64,000 bases of DNA from the NCBI GenBank assembly GCA_034211175.1, contig JAXHUH010000137.1, positions 1 to 64,000 of the forward strand, read 5' to 3'. The translations under genes and the position numbers were made by a program. Origin of the DNA: JAXHUH01 sp034211175. GTDB lineage: Bacteria; Actinomycetota; Acidimicrobiia; Acidimicrobiales; CAIXPF01. The stretch's first letter is position 1, and each line of letters opens with the position of its first letter. Of the stretch, positions 12,021-19,514 are shown piece after piece. The notes beneath the pieces are model-generated. The model was not told the origin of the DNA, made no database searches, and saw nothing but the letters and a program-made list of their open reading frames with translations.

Positions 12021-13064
12021 ATGCTGAGGGGCATGGGGAGCGTCCCTGGCGACCACGGCGAGCGCGACCCGGCGCTCGCCGCCCTCGATGCCCTCACCGG
12101 CGGGGACCGCGACCACGTCGCGCACGTGGCCACGCTGCTCGAACCGGTCCGCTACCCCGACGGCACCGTGCTGGTCCACCAGGGGGACGCACCCGAGCGC
12201 TTCGCGGTGATCGTCGATGGCCGCGTGCGGATCCGCCGGGAGGAGGACGGCGCCGCCCGGGACCTCGGCGAGGCGGGCCCGGGCTCGGTCATCGGCGAGA
12301 TCGCCATGCTCCGCGGCACGCCGCGGGCCGCCACGGCGACCGCCGTCGGCGACGTGACGGCGCTCGTCGGCGGGATGGAGGCGTTCGAGGCGCTCTTCGC
12401 CATCCCCGACGCCGCGGCGAAGCTGACCACGATCGCCACCAGTCGGCTCGCGGCCAACGCCCGGCCCGTGGAGGCCCGCACCCCGCGGGGCCGGCCGGTG
12501 CGCCTCCGCCCGCTGCTGGCGAGCGACCGCGACGATCTCGCCGCCGCCATCTCGACGGCGTCGGAACGCACGCTGCGGATGCGGTTCTTCACCGCCGGCA
12601 AGCTGCCCCCGGCGGTGATCGACTACCTGGTCGACCTCGACTTCGTCCACCGCTTCGCGTGGGTCGCCGCCGACGAGGGCGAGAACGGCGCCGGCATCAG
12701 CCGCTACGTGCGCACGAAGGACGGCCCGTCGGCGGAGTTCGCCGTCGCCGTCGGTGACGACCACCAGCGCCAGGGGATCGGGGCGACGCTCCTCGGCGCC
12801 ATCGCCGCGGCCGCCGAGGCCGCCGGCATCGACACGTTCACCGGCGACGTGCTCACCGACAACCGCCCGATGGTGGCGTTGCTCAACCGGCTCGATGCCC
12901 GGTGGGCGTTGGCCGAGCCCGGTGTCAACACCGCAACGGTCGCGGTCGCGGCAATGCGCTCGTTGATCGACGACGACCTCGCCGCCCAGCTCGCCGACGT
13001 CGCCCGCGACATCCGCTCCGCGGCCCACGCCCCCCACATCGACACGTCCGACCCCGGCGGGTGA
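12021..13064 (+). CDS. cNMP-binding/GNAT protein lysine acetyltransferase-like
   Basis: Fusion of an N-terminal cyclic-nucleotide-binding domain (about residues 25-145) to a C-terminal GNAT acetyltransferase (about 155-310). The phosphate-binding cassette is clear: GSVIGEIAMLRGTPRAATATA-like, with Glu and Arg at the expected places. The GNAT acetyl-CoA loop reads AVGDDHQRQGIGATLL. This is the architecture of the cAMP-controlled mycobacterial protein acetyltransferase (Rv0998/MSMEG_5458), which acetylates acyl-CoA synthetases and other lysines. By analogy this protein may couple cAMP to acyl-CoA metabolism, and an acyl-CoA ligase lies 2.7 kb downstream; that link is inference. Starts at 12021 or 12033 are both possible. 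Confidence 0.88.
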   Translation: MLRGMGSVPGDHGERDPALAALDALTGGDRDHVAHVATLLEPVRYPDGTVLVHQGDAPERFAVIVDGRVRIRREEDGAARDLGEAGPGSVIGEIAMLRGTPRAATATAVGDVTALVGGMEAFEALFAIPDAAAKLTTIATSRLAANARPVEARTPRGRPVRLRPLLASDRDDLAAAISTASERTLRMRFFTAGKLPPAVIDYLVDLDFVHRFAWVAADEGENGAGISRYVRTKDGPSAEFAVAVGDDHQRQGIGATLLGAIAAAAEAAGIDTFTGDVLTDNRPMVALLNRLDARWALAEPGVNTATVAVAAMRSLIDDDLAAQLADVARDIRSAAHAPHIDTSDPGG

Positions 13065-13098
13065 CGCGGTTCCTCCCGCAGGCCCGGGCGAGGCGGGT

Positions 13099-14295
13099 TC
13101 AGGCGAGGCGGGCGAGGGTGGGGGCGAGGTCGCCGCGGCCGGTGACCACGACCTCGTCGAGCTCGAGCCAGTCGGCCATCAGGCGCAGCTCCTCGAGCAG
13201 CTCACCGGCGACCTCGTGGTGGTCGACACCGGGCTCGGCCCACGCGGCCTGCACGAGCAGCGACCCGGCGGACCGGTCGGCCTTGAGGTCGACGCGGCCG
13301 ACCAGGTCCTCGCCGAGGAGGAACGGGAGCACGTAGTAGCCGTACTGCCGCTTCGCCGCCGGTGTGTAGATCTCGATGCGGTAGTGGAAGTCGAACAGCC
13401 GCAGCGCCCGGTCACGGAACCAGACGACCGGGTCGAACGGGCTGAGCAGCGCCCGCGTGTCGATCCGGCGGGTCCGGGTCGCGTCGGGATGGGCGTACGC
13501 CTCGCGGTCCCACCCCCGGACCCGCAGGGGCACCAGCCGCTCCTCCTCGACCAGCTCGGCGAGCGCGGCCCTGCACTTCGTCGGGGTCATCCGGTGGTAG
13601 TCGGCCAGGTCGGTGAGCGTGCCGACGCCGTGGTGGTGCGCGGCGAGCACGAGCAGCTCCTTGCGGGCCTCGTGCTCGGGCAGCGTCGGGCGGGCCAGCG
13701 CCTCGGCCGGGATCATCCGCTCGGGCAGGTCGTAGAGGCGGGCGAAGTCGCGGGGCCGGCGGCGGGCCGCGACCCGGCCCTGGAAGAACAGCGCCTCCAG
13801 GGCGATCTTGCCGTCGTCGAGGTCCCACCAGGTGCCCTTCGGTCCGACCCTGGCCTTCAGGTCACCGGCCGTGAGCGGACCCTCGGCGGCGACCCGCTCG
13901 TAGACCTCCTCGATGTAGCCGTCGAGCTGCTCGACCCGGCGCCGGAACCCGGGCCACCGATAGGTGTCGGTCATCCGCCAGCGGTGGAGGTGGTGGTGGG
14001 CGGAGGGCACGAGGCTGGCCTCGTGGACCCAGTACTCGAACAGCTCGCCGTCGGCGACGGCGTCGTCGATCAGGGTCCTCGGGTGGGGCCCGAGGCGGGC
14101 GAACAGCGGCAGCTCCTGGCTGCGGACGAGCACGTTGACCGAGTCGATCTGGATCAGGCCCATCCGGTCGAGCACGCGACGCAGGTGGCGGCGGTCGACC
14201 CGTCCGGTGGGCCGACGGTCGGCGAAGCCCTGGGCGGCGAGCGCGAGCCGCTTGGCCCGGTCGTTGGAGATCTCGGCGACACCCGATGCCGTCAT
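13099..14295 (-). CDS. YcaQ-like (HTH_42) winged-helix DNA glycosylase family protein
   Basis: Member of the HTH_42 superfamily of tandem winged-helix proteins that includes E. coli YcaQ (AlkX) and Streptomyces AlkZ, which excise bulky or crosslinked alkyl-bases. The catalytic motif is of the Q-x-D (YcaQ-like) type: QID at residues 49-51 within GLIQIDSVNVLVRS. Further family marks are YWVHEASLVP and LLSPFDPVVWFRDR near the C-terminus. About 398 residues from ATG 14295; the 10-residue longer reading begins with TTG. It is divergent from the DinB-like gene and converges on the cNMP-GNAT gene with a 34-bp gap. Repair function is expected from the family, not shown. Confidence 0.85.
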   Translation of the reverse strand: MTASGVAEISNDRAKRLALAAQGFADRRPTGRVDRRHLRRVLDRMGLIQIDSVNVLVRSQELPLFARLGPHPRTLIDDAVADGELFEYWVHEASLVPSAHHHLHRWRMTDTYRWPGFRRRVEQLDGYIEEVYERVAAEGPLTAGDLKARVGPKGTWWDLDDGKIALEALFFQGRVAARRRPRDFARLYDLPERMIPAEALARPTLPEHEARKELLVLAAHHHGVGTLTDLADYHRMTPTKCRAALAELVEEERLVPLRVRGWDREAYAHPDATRTRRIDTRALLSPFDPVVWFRDRALRLFDFHYRIEIYTPAAKRQYGYYVLPFLLGEDLVGRVDLKADRSAGSLLVQAAWAEPGVDHHEVAGELLEELRLMADWLELDEVVVTGRGDLAPTLARLA

Positions 14296-14415
14296 CGACG
14301 TGGGCCCGGTGCTCGGTCGGCGCAAACTCGGTGGATCGTCCCGCGGATGGCGGTGAAGCTAGCGCGACGATCACCCCGCGACGATCCGGGGCCGGACCCC
14401 TCCGAGGAGCTGCTG

Positions 14416-14961
14416 ATGAGCGTTGTCGTCGACGAGCAGGGCCGCCCGGAACCACCGGTCGCGGCCGACGAGACCACCAGCCTCCTCGGCTACCTCGACT
14501 ACCAGCGGGCCACGCTCGCGTGGAAGTGCGACGGCGTCGACGCCGACGGGCTGCGAGCGACGACCGCGGCGTCGACGATGACCCTCGGCGGGCTGCTCAA
14601 GCACCTGGCGTTCGTCGAGGACTACTGGTTCTCCTACGTCCTCCACGACCACCAGCCGGGCCCGCCGTGGGACACAGCCGACTGGGACGCCGACCCCGAC
14701 TGGGACTGGAGTTCGGCCGTCGACGACACCCCCGAGCAGCTCCACGCCCTGTGGGACGAGGCGGTGGCCCGGTCGCGCACGCTGACCGCCGAGGCGCTGG
14801 CCGACGGCGGCCCCGACCGCCTCGCCGCCCGTTCCTGGCCCGACGGACGCGCCCCGTGCCTGCGGTGGATCCTGCTCCACATGATCGAGGAGTACGCCCG
14901 ACACAACGGCCACGCCGACCTGCTGCGGGAGTCGGTCGACGGCGGCGCCATCGGCGAGTAG
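14416..14961 (+). CDS. DinB/DUF664 family protein
   Basis: Four-helix-bundle protein of the DinB/YfiT superfamily (DUF664 branch), 181 residues. Metal-ligand histidines are visible in GGLLKHLAFVEDYWF (first His) and LLHMIEEYARHNGHADLLRE (the paired HxxxH region at the C-terminus). Family members include thiol-dependent S-transferases using bacillithiol or mycothiol as well as many uncharacterised proteins. GAGGAG lies about 7 nt before ATG 14416, which fixes the start. It is divergent from the YcaQ-like gene. The 3' end faces a TetR gene across one of the dispersed 50-nt palindromes. Confidence 0.85.
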   Translation: MSVVVDEQGRPEPPVAADETTSLLGYLDYQRATLAWKCDGVDADGLRATTAASTMTLGGLLKHLAFVEDYWFSYVLHDHQPGPPWDTADWDADPDWDWSSAVDDTPEQLHALWDEAVARSRTLTAEALADGGPDRLAARSWPDGRAPCLRWILLHMIEEYARHNGHADLLRESVDGGAIGE

Positions 14962-14978
14962 CCCGGCGCGGCCGCCAC

Positions 14979-15028
14979 GTTCTGGCCAACGGATCGTGCC
15001 ATCGGTGGCACGATTCAGGGGCCGGTTC
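14979..15028. repeat. Dispersed 50-nt palindrome, copy A
   Basis: A 50-nt inverted repeat centred at 15003/15004 with centre GCCATC/GGTGGC and a 9-bp inner stem (ATCGTGCCA / TGGCACGAT). The outer ends GTTCTGGCC and GGCCGGTTC are partly decayed. It sits between the convergent DinB-like and TetR genes; its right arm covers the last codons and stop of the TetR gene. Same length and same centre as copies B (19443), C (31042) and D (61225). Confidence 0.7.
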
Positions 15029-15752
15029 GGGGCGGGCGAGGTCCCGCGAGGGCGACGGTCGCGGCCTCGCCGGCGTGTTCGGTGACCCGGCGGTCGAGCT
15101 CGTCGAGGTCGATGCCGAGCTCGGCGGCCATCCGCTCGCGGAGCAGCGCGTAGCCGTACCCGGCGGCGACCCGGTAGGCGTGCATCGCCTCCACGTCGAG
15201 ATCGGCCCGCAGCTCACCCCGTTCCTGGCGGCGGGTGATGTCGGCGAGGGCGGTCTCGTGGAGCGGCAGGATCCGGACCTTCTCGTCGCGGTCGAGCACG
15301 AGCGCGACGACCAGCTCGATCGCCGGGGCCTGGTGGACCACCGCCCGGATGTGGCCCTTCGCCCGCTCGACCCACGAGGCCTGCGGTGACGCCAGCATCT
15401 CGTCGAACCGCTCGCGCACGTCGCGCCGCAGCGCGGCCCGCAGCAGGTCCCGCCGGGAGCCGAAGTAGTGGTAGACGAGCCCGCGGTTCACACCGGCCTC
15501 GTCGGCCACCTCCCGCAGGTTGATCCCGGCGAGCACCCCGTTGCGCCGGAGAAGGCGGAGGGCGGCGTCCTCGAGCGCCGCCTCGGTACGGGCCCGGTCC
15601 CACGTCGCCCCGCTCCTCGCGCCGTTCCCGCCCCCGGCCCGGCCACCGCTCGCCCGACGTTCACCCAATGCGTGCCTCTCCCGACGTTCACCCGAAGCGG
15701 CGCGCCCCGATGCGCGCCCCGTTGGCTGCGATCGTGCCACGGGCCCGATCAC
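15015..15752 (-). CDS. TetR family regulator of the acyl-CoA catabolic locus
   Basis: TetR repressor: an N-terminal Arg/Gly-rich extension (about 50 residues) precedes the HTH (LREVADEAGVNRGLVYHYFGSRRDLLRAAL) at about residues 78-107, then an all-helical ligand domain. Its GTG start overlaps the stop of the acyl-CoA ligase gene by 4 nt (GTGA), so it is probably coupled to and co-transcribed with it. The natural operator candidate is the perfect CTTAGCAC-t-GTGCTAAG dyad at 17340-17356 in the divergent promoter. An acyl-CoA effector is an inference from context. The low-complexity N-terminus leaves open an internal start. Confidence 0.85.
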   Translation of the reverse strand: MIGPVARSQPTGRASGRAASGERRERHALGERRASGGRAGGGNGARSGATWDRARTEAALEDAALRLLRRNGVLAGINLREVADEAGVNRGLVYHYFGSRRDLLRAALRRDVRERFDEMLASPQASWVERAKGHIRAVVHQAPAIELVVALVLDRDEKVRILPLHETALADITRRQERGELRADLDVEAMHAYRVAAGYGYALLRERMAAELGIDLDELDRRVTEHAGEAATVALAGPRPPRTGP

Positions 15753-17296
15753 CGGCCGGGCCCGGCCGCCTCCCGGTACGCGTCACGCAGAACCCGCTTC
15801 TTCAGCTTCCCCGACGCCTCACGGGGCAGGGCATCGTGCACGTCGATCGAGCGGGGGCACTTGTAGCGGGCGATCCGCTCCGCGCACCAGGCGATGAGCT
15901 CGTCGGGATCGGTCTCGGCGCCCGGGGCGAGCTCGACCGCCGCCTTCACCTGCTCGCCCCACTCGGGGTCGGGGACGCCGAACACGGCGCAGTCGGCCAC
16001 CGCCGGGTGCTGGCTGAGGATCGCCTCGGTCTCCGACGGGTAGATGTTCACCCCGCCCGAGATGATCATGTCGATCTTGCGGTCGGCCAGGTACACGAAG
16101 CCGTCGTCGTCGAGCCACCCGACGTCGCCGACGGTGAACCGGCCGTCGTCGAGGCGGATCGAGCGGGACTTCTCCTCGTCGCCCTCGTAGGTCGGCGGGC
16201 CCTCGGGCCGGCGGAACCAGAGCGTGCCGACCTCCCCGGTCGGCACCTCGTCATGGTCGTCGTCGAGCACGCTGATCTCGATCCACGGGGCCGGACGGCC
16301 GACGGTGCCCGGATGGGCGAGCCACTCCTCGCTCGTGGCGATGAGCGGCCCGGTGCCCTCGCTGGAACCGAAGTACTCGGTCACGATCGGGCCGAGCCAG
16401 TCGATCGCCGCCCGCTTCACCCACGCCGGGCACGGCGCCGCCCCGTGCCACACACCCTCGAGGCTCGACAGGTCGTGGCGGGCCCGCACCTCGTCGGGGA
16501 GGCGGAGGAGACGGATGAGCTGGGTCGGCACGAGGTGGATCGACGTCACCCGATGGGCCTCGATCAGCCGCAGCGTCTCCTCCGCGTCGAACCGGGGGAC
16601 CTGGACCTGGTGCTGGCCGAGGGCGACGCAGAACAGGGCCATGCCCTGCGGGGTCGCGTGGTAGAGCGGGCACACCCCGAGGTGGACGCCGCCGCGGGTC
16701 ATCCGCCACGCCTCGCCGACCCGGGCGTAGGTCGCCATGACCTGGTCGAGCCCCGTGACGTGATCGGAGCGGCGGACGCCCTTCTGGCGGCCGGTGGTGC
16801 CCGACGTGTAGGTCAGCACGCCGCCGGCGTGGGTGTTCTCGGGCTCGTGGTCGGGTGCGTCGGCCAACAACGCCGCGAACTCGTCGCCCAGGACGACCAC
16901 GTGCTCGACACCGGCCTCCTCGGCTGCGGCGCGGCCCACGTCGGCGTGCTCGGGGCCGACGAGCAGGAGCCGGGCCTTCGAGTCGGCGAGCACGTAGGCG
17001 ACCTCGCCGGCGGTCAGGTGCCAGTTGATCGGGACGTGGCGGGTGCCGCCTCGCAGGTTGCCGACCAGAGCCTGGACCCACTCGGTGCGGTTGAGCGACA
17101 TGACCGCGACCCGGTCGTCGTCATCGAGGCCGAGGCGACGCACCGCGTTGGCGTAGCGGCGGGCCGACGCCTCCAGCTGCGACCAGGTGAGTGTGCCCGT
17201 CGCCGATGTGATCGCCGGACCGTCCGGATCCGACGCAGCCAGCGGCACGAACGGCCCCGAGCGCCCGTCCCCCGTCGATGCAGCCCCCGTGCGCAC
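15749..17296 (-). CDS. Acyl-CoA synthetase (AMP-binding, fatty-acid-CoA ligase family)
   Basis: ANL-superfamily enzyme that activates a carboxylic acid to its acyl-CoA through an acyl-AMP. Motifs: P-loop-like LTYTSGTTGRQKG, substrate region EYFGSSEGTG, the hinge region GWLDDDGFVYLADRKIDMIISGGVNIYPSE, and the catalytic Lys in REASGKLKKRVL. About 515 residues, typical length. GTG 17296 follows GAGGGGAGC at a good distance; readings extending to 17860 cross the operator and the divergent gene and are not credible. It is the first gene of the minus-strand arm; the TetR regulator follows in a 4-nt overlap. Substrate unknown; fatty or alkanoic acid is likely given the beta-oxidation genes opposite. 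Confidence 0.92.
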   Translation of the reverse strand: MRTGAASTGDGRSGPFVPLAASDPDGPAITSATGTLTWSQLEASARRYANAVRRLGLDDDDRVAVMSLNRTEWVQALVGNLRGGTRHVPINWHLTAGEVAYVLADSKARLLLVGPEHADVGRAAAEEAGVEHVVVLGDEFAALLADAPDHEPENTHAGGVLTYTSGTTGRQKGVRRSDHVTGLDQVMATYARVGEAWRMTRGGVHLGVCPLYHATPQGMALFCVALGQHQVQVPRFDAEETLRLIEAHRVTSIHLVPTQLIRLLRLPDEVRARHDLSSLEGVWHGAAPCPAWVKRAAIDWLGPIVTEYFGSSEGTGPLIATSEEWLAHPGTVGRPAPWIEISVLDDDHDEVPTGEVGTLWFRRPEGPPTYEGDEEKSRSIRLDDGRFTVGDVGWLDDDGFVYLADRKIDMIISGGVNIYPSETEAILSQHPAVADCAVFGVPDPEWGEQVKAAVELAPGAETDPDELIAWCAERIARYKCPRSIDVHDALPREASGKLKKRVLRDAYREAAGPGR

Positions 17297-17339
17297 CAGC
17301 GCGCTCCCCTCGTTCGCCGACGGTGCCCCCGCCGGCGAA

Positions 17340-17356
17340 CTTAGCACTGTGCTAAG
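17340..17356. promoter_or_regulatory. Perfect 17-nt operator dyad
   Basis: CTTAGCAC, one central T, then GTGCTAAG: an 8-bp perfect inverted repeat between the divergent acyl-CoA ligase (start 17296) and enoyl-CoA hydratase (start 17408) genes. The size and symmetry fit a TetR-family operator, and a TetR gene is the second gene of the minus-strand arm. Autoregulation and divergent control are inferred. Confidence 0.7.
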
Positions 17357-17407
17357 ACTGGCTCCGGCGCATCGGAGCAGGGCGCCGGACCGCGATCGGG
17401 GGGATCG

Positions 17408-18149
17408 ATGACCACCGGCACCACGGGCACCACCGGTTCGACGACGCACGACGTGGGCACGCCGCTGGTGCGGGTCGTCTCCCACGGCGGTTGGGGCGAG
17501 CTCGTGCTGGCCAACCCGGACCGACGCAACGCCCTGGTCCCCGAGATCGCCGCCGGCCTGGCCGACGGACTCGAACGGCTCGAGGTCGACGGGTGCGCCG
17601 CGCTGGTCATCCGGGGCGAGGGCGCGACGTTCTGCGCCGGCCTCGACCTGGCGATGGTCGCCGAGGGTGTGCCGCCGGCGATGCGGGAGCAGTGGGCCGA
17701 CCTCCACCGTCGCCTCTACCGCACCGGGATCGTGACGATCGCCGCACTCGAGGGCTGGGCGGTGAACGCCGGCGCCGCGCTGGCGCTCGCGTGCGACCTG
17801 CTCGTCGCCGGGCGAGGGCCCGGCTGCGCATCGCCGAGGTGGCAATGGGGATGCGGGCACCGATGAACGTGGCCTGGCTGCGGTTGCGCACCTCGGAGTC
17901 GGTGGCCGCGGGCCTGCTGCTCACCGGCCAGGACGCCGACGGCGCCGAGCTGGCCCGGCTGGGGTTGGCCACCGAGGTCGTCGACGACGCCGGCGTGGTC
18001 GAGCGGGCGCACGAGCTGGCGCGCACGAGCTGGCGGCGCGGATCGCCGAGATGCCCGACGGTGCGCCGGCACGGATGAAGCGCGACCTGCGGGCCGCCAC
18101 GCTCGGCGCGCCGGGCGCGTTCTTCGAGCACGAGGGGGAGGGCCAATGA
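17408..18149 (+). pseudogene. Enoyl-CoA hydratase/isomerase, broken by two frameshifts
   Basis: Crotonase-fold gene whose intact form would be 242 codons. The first frame gives ELVLANPDRRNALVP, the oxyanion-hole segment ATFCAGLDLAMV and EGWAVNAGAALALACDLLVAG, then fails near 17811-17818, consistent with loss of one G in a G-run. The second frame gives RLRIAEVAMGMRAPMNVAWLRL and so on. It is disrupted by an exact 14-nt tandem duplication (18008-18021 and 18022-18035), after which the third frame gives ARIAEMPDGAPARMKRDL to the stop. That stop overlaps the acyl-CoA dehydrogenase ATG by 4 nt (ATGA), showing the original operon structure. An in silico repair of both lesions yields one continuous protein. 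A sequencing error could explain the 1-nt change but less easily the duplication. Confidence 0.85.
18008..18035 (+). repeat. 14-nt exact tandem duplication
   Basis: The 14-mer CGCACGAGCTGGCG occurs twice back to back. Because 14 is not a multiple of 3 it shifts the reading frame of the enoyl-CoA hydratase gene; removing one copy restores the expected ERAHELAARIAEMP reading. Looks like a recent slippage duplication. Confidence 0.9.
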
Positions 18150-19366
18150 CCACCACCGACACCACCGACACACCCGACACGACCGATGCACCCGACACGA
18201 CCGATGCACCCGACACGACCGATGCACCCGACACGGCAGCGCGAGCCCGCGTCCGCGACTTCTTCGAACGGACGGTGCCCGAGGTGCTCGCCCCGGTGGT
18301 CGGCACCGTGAACCGGGCCCGGGCCTACCGGGCGGCGCTGTACGACGCCGGCCTCGCCGGGCTGGGCTACCCCGAGGCGTTCGGCGGCCACGGCGACGAC
18401 CCCGAGCTGATGGAGGCGTGGCGCGTCGGGTCGGCCGGCCGCGTGCCCCGGGAGGACTCGGTGTTCGGGATCGGGGTCGGCATGGCGCTGCCGACGATCC
18501 GCGAGCACGCCACCGACGAGCTGCGCGAACGGTTCCTGCGCCCGGGGCTGCGGGGCGAGGAGATCTGGTGCCAGCTCTACAGCGAGCCCGAGGCCGGCAG
18601 CGACCTGGCCTCGCTGCGGACCCGGGCGGTGCGCGACGGCGACGAGTGGGTGGTCGACGGCCAGAAGGTGTGGTCGTCGGGTGCGCACCACGCCCAGCTC
18701 GGGATCCTGCTGGCCCGCACCGACCCGGAGGCGCCGAAGCACCGGGGCATCACGATGCTCGTGCTGCCGATGGAGCAGTCGGGGGTGACGGTTCGGCCGC
18801 TCGTGCAGATGACGGGCGAGGCCGAGTTCAACGAGGTGTTCTTCACCGGTGCCCGCCTGCCCGCGACCTGGGTGATCGGCGAGGTCAACGGCGGCTGGGC
18901 CATGGCCAAGGCGCTGCTGGCCCACGAGCGGGTGGCGACCGGGACGGCCTCGGTCGGCGCAACCGGCGGGGAGCGGGGCAAGACGGGTCGCACGCCGCTC
19001 CCGTTCCGCCAGCTCGCCGAGCTGGCCGCGTGGGCCGGGCGAGCCGACGACCCGATCGTTCGCCAGGAGCTGGCGTCGGTGTACACGGGCGAGCGGGTCA
19101 TGGGCTGGCTCGGCCAGCGCCGCGTCCACCCGTCGATCGGCAAGCTGTGGCGGACGAAGCAGGGCCGTGCCGCCGCCGAGGTCGCCGCCCGTCTCGGCAT
19201 CGGCGCCGCCGCCTGGGTCCCCGGCGACCGCGACGCCGACTACTGGAACCACCACGTCCTCAACTGCCGGGCGATGTCGATCGGCGGCGGCACCGACGAG
19301 GTCCAGCGCAACACCCTCGGCGAGCGCGCCCTCGGCCTCCCCCGCGAACCCCACCCCGGCAGCTGA
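18146..19366 (+). CDS. Acyl-CoA dehydrogenase
   Basis: FAD-dependent acyl-CoA dehydrogenase, first oxidation step of beta-oxidation. After a low-complexity N-terminus (DTTDAP repeats, residues about 8-32) it has the N-terminal helical domain, then the FAD/substrate segment WCQLYSEPEAGSDLASLRTRA. WVVDGQKVWSSGAHHAQ and the C-terminal MSIGGGTDEVQRNTLGERALGLPRE follow. 406 residues. The ATG overlaps the stop of the broken enoyl-CoA hydratase gene. The reading frame is intact here although both flanking genes of the operon are frameshifted. The usual active-site Glu position cannot be assigned by eye. Substrate chain type unknown. Confidence 0.92.
   Translation: MTTTDTTDTPDTTDAPDTTDAPDTTDAPDTAARARVRDFFERTVPEVLAPVVGTVNRARAYRAALYDAGLAGLGYPEAFGGHGDDPELMEAWRVGSAGRVPREDSVFGIGVGMALPTIREHATDELRERFLRPGLRGEEIWCQLYSEPEAGSDLASLRTRAVRDGDEWVVDGQKVWSSGAHHAQLGILLARTDPEAPKHRGITMLVLPMEQSGVTVRPLVQMTGEAEFNEVFFTGARLPATWVIGEVNGGWAMAKALLAHERVATGTASVGATGGERGKTGRTPLPFRQLAELAAWAGRADDPIVRQELASVYTGERVMGWLGQRRVHPSIGKLWRTKQGRAAAEVAARLGIGAAAWVPGDRDADYWNHHVLNCRAMSIGGGTDEVQRNTLGERALGLPREPHPGS
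18171..18235 (+). repeat. In-frame 18-nt tandem repeat
   Basis: The 18-mer CACCCGACACGACCGATG is present in three exact copies plus 11 nt, encoding repeated PDTTDA near the N-terminus of the acyl-CoA dehydrogenase. Being a multiple of three it is length-variable without breaking the frame. Confidence 0.9.
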
Positions 19367-19397
19367 CCCCGGCGGCACCGGACCGCGCGCCCGCCAC

Positions 19398-19442
19398 ACC
19401 CGGTTCCGGCACCCACCACCCGGTTCCGGCACCCACCACCCG
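19398..19442 (+). repeat. 20-nt tandem repeats next to palindrome B
   Basis: ACCCGGTTCCGGCACCCACC occurs twice exactly (19398-19417 and 19418-19437). A third, diverged copy (from 19438) runs straight into the left arm of the 50-nt palindrome, so its GGTTCTGG end looks like a variant of the repeat's GGTTCCGG. It lies 3' of the acyl-CoA dehydrogenase gene. Confidence 0.85.
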
Positions 19443-19492
19443 GTTCTGGTCCCCACAGAGTGCCACCGGTGGCACTCTGTGGGGACCAGAAC
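19443..19492. repeat. Dispersed 50-nt palindrome, copy B (perfect)
   Basis: All 25 positions of each arm pair. Ends are GTTCTGG and CCAGAAC, centre GCCACC/GGTGGC, and the middle arm carries CCCCACAGAGT paired with ACTCTGTGGGG. It lies between acyl-CoA dehydrogenase and the MaoC-like gene, ending 22 nt before the GTG at 19515, so on RNA it would be a 25-bp helix just upstream of the start region. Confidence 0.9.
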
Positions 19493-19514
19493 GAGGTCAT
19501 GCAGGGGGGAACCG

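Noticed and set aside
11121..13037. Very long reading frames on both strands (for example 11253-13037 minus, 7514-11308 plus, 53795-56359 minus)
   Set aside because: Outside the recognised domains they translate to Arg/Gly/Pro-rich or His/Gly/Val-rich low-complexity text, the typical shadow of codon bias at very high GC; the real genes occupy only part of them.
14979..15028. Reading palindrome A as just a bidirectional terminator
   Set aside because: Position would allow it, but the identical-length relatives at 31042 (divergent promoter) and 19443 (before a start) show the element is not restricted to gene ends.
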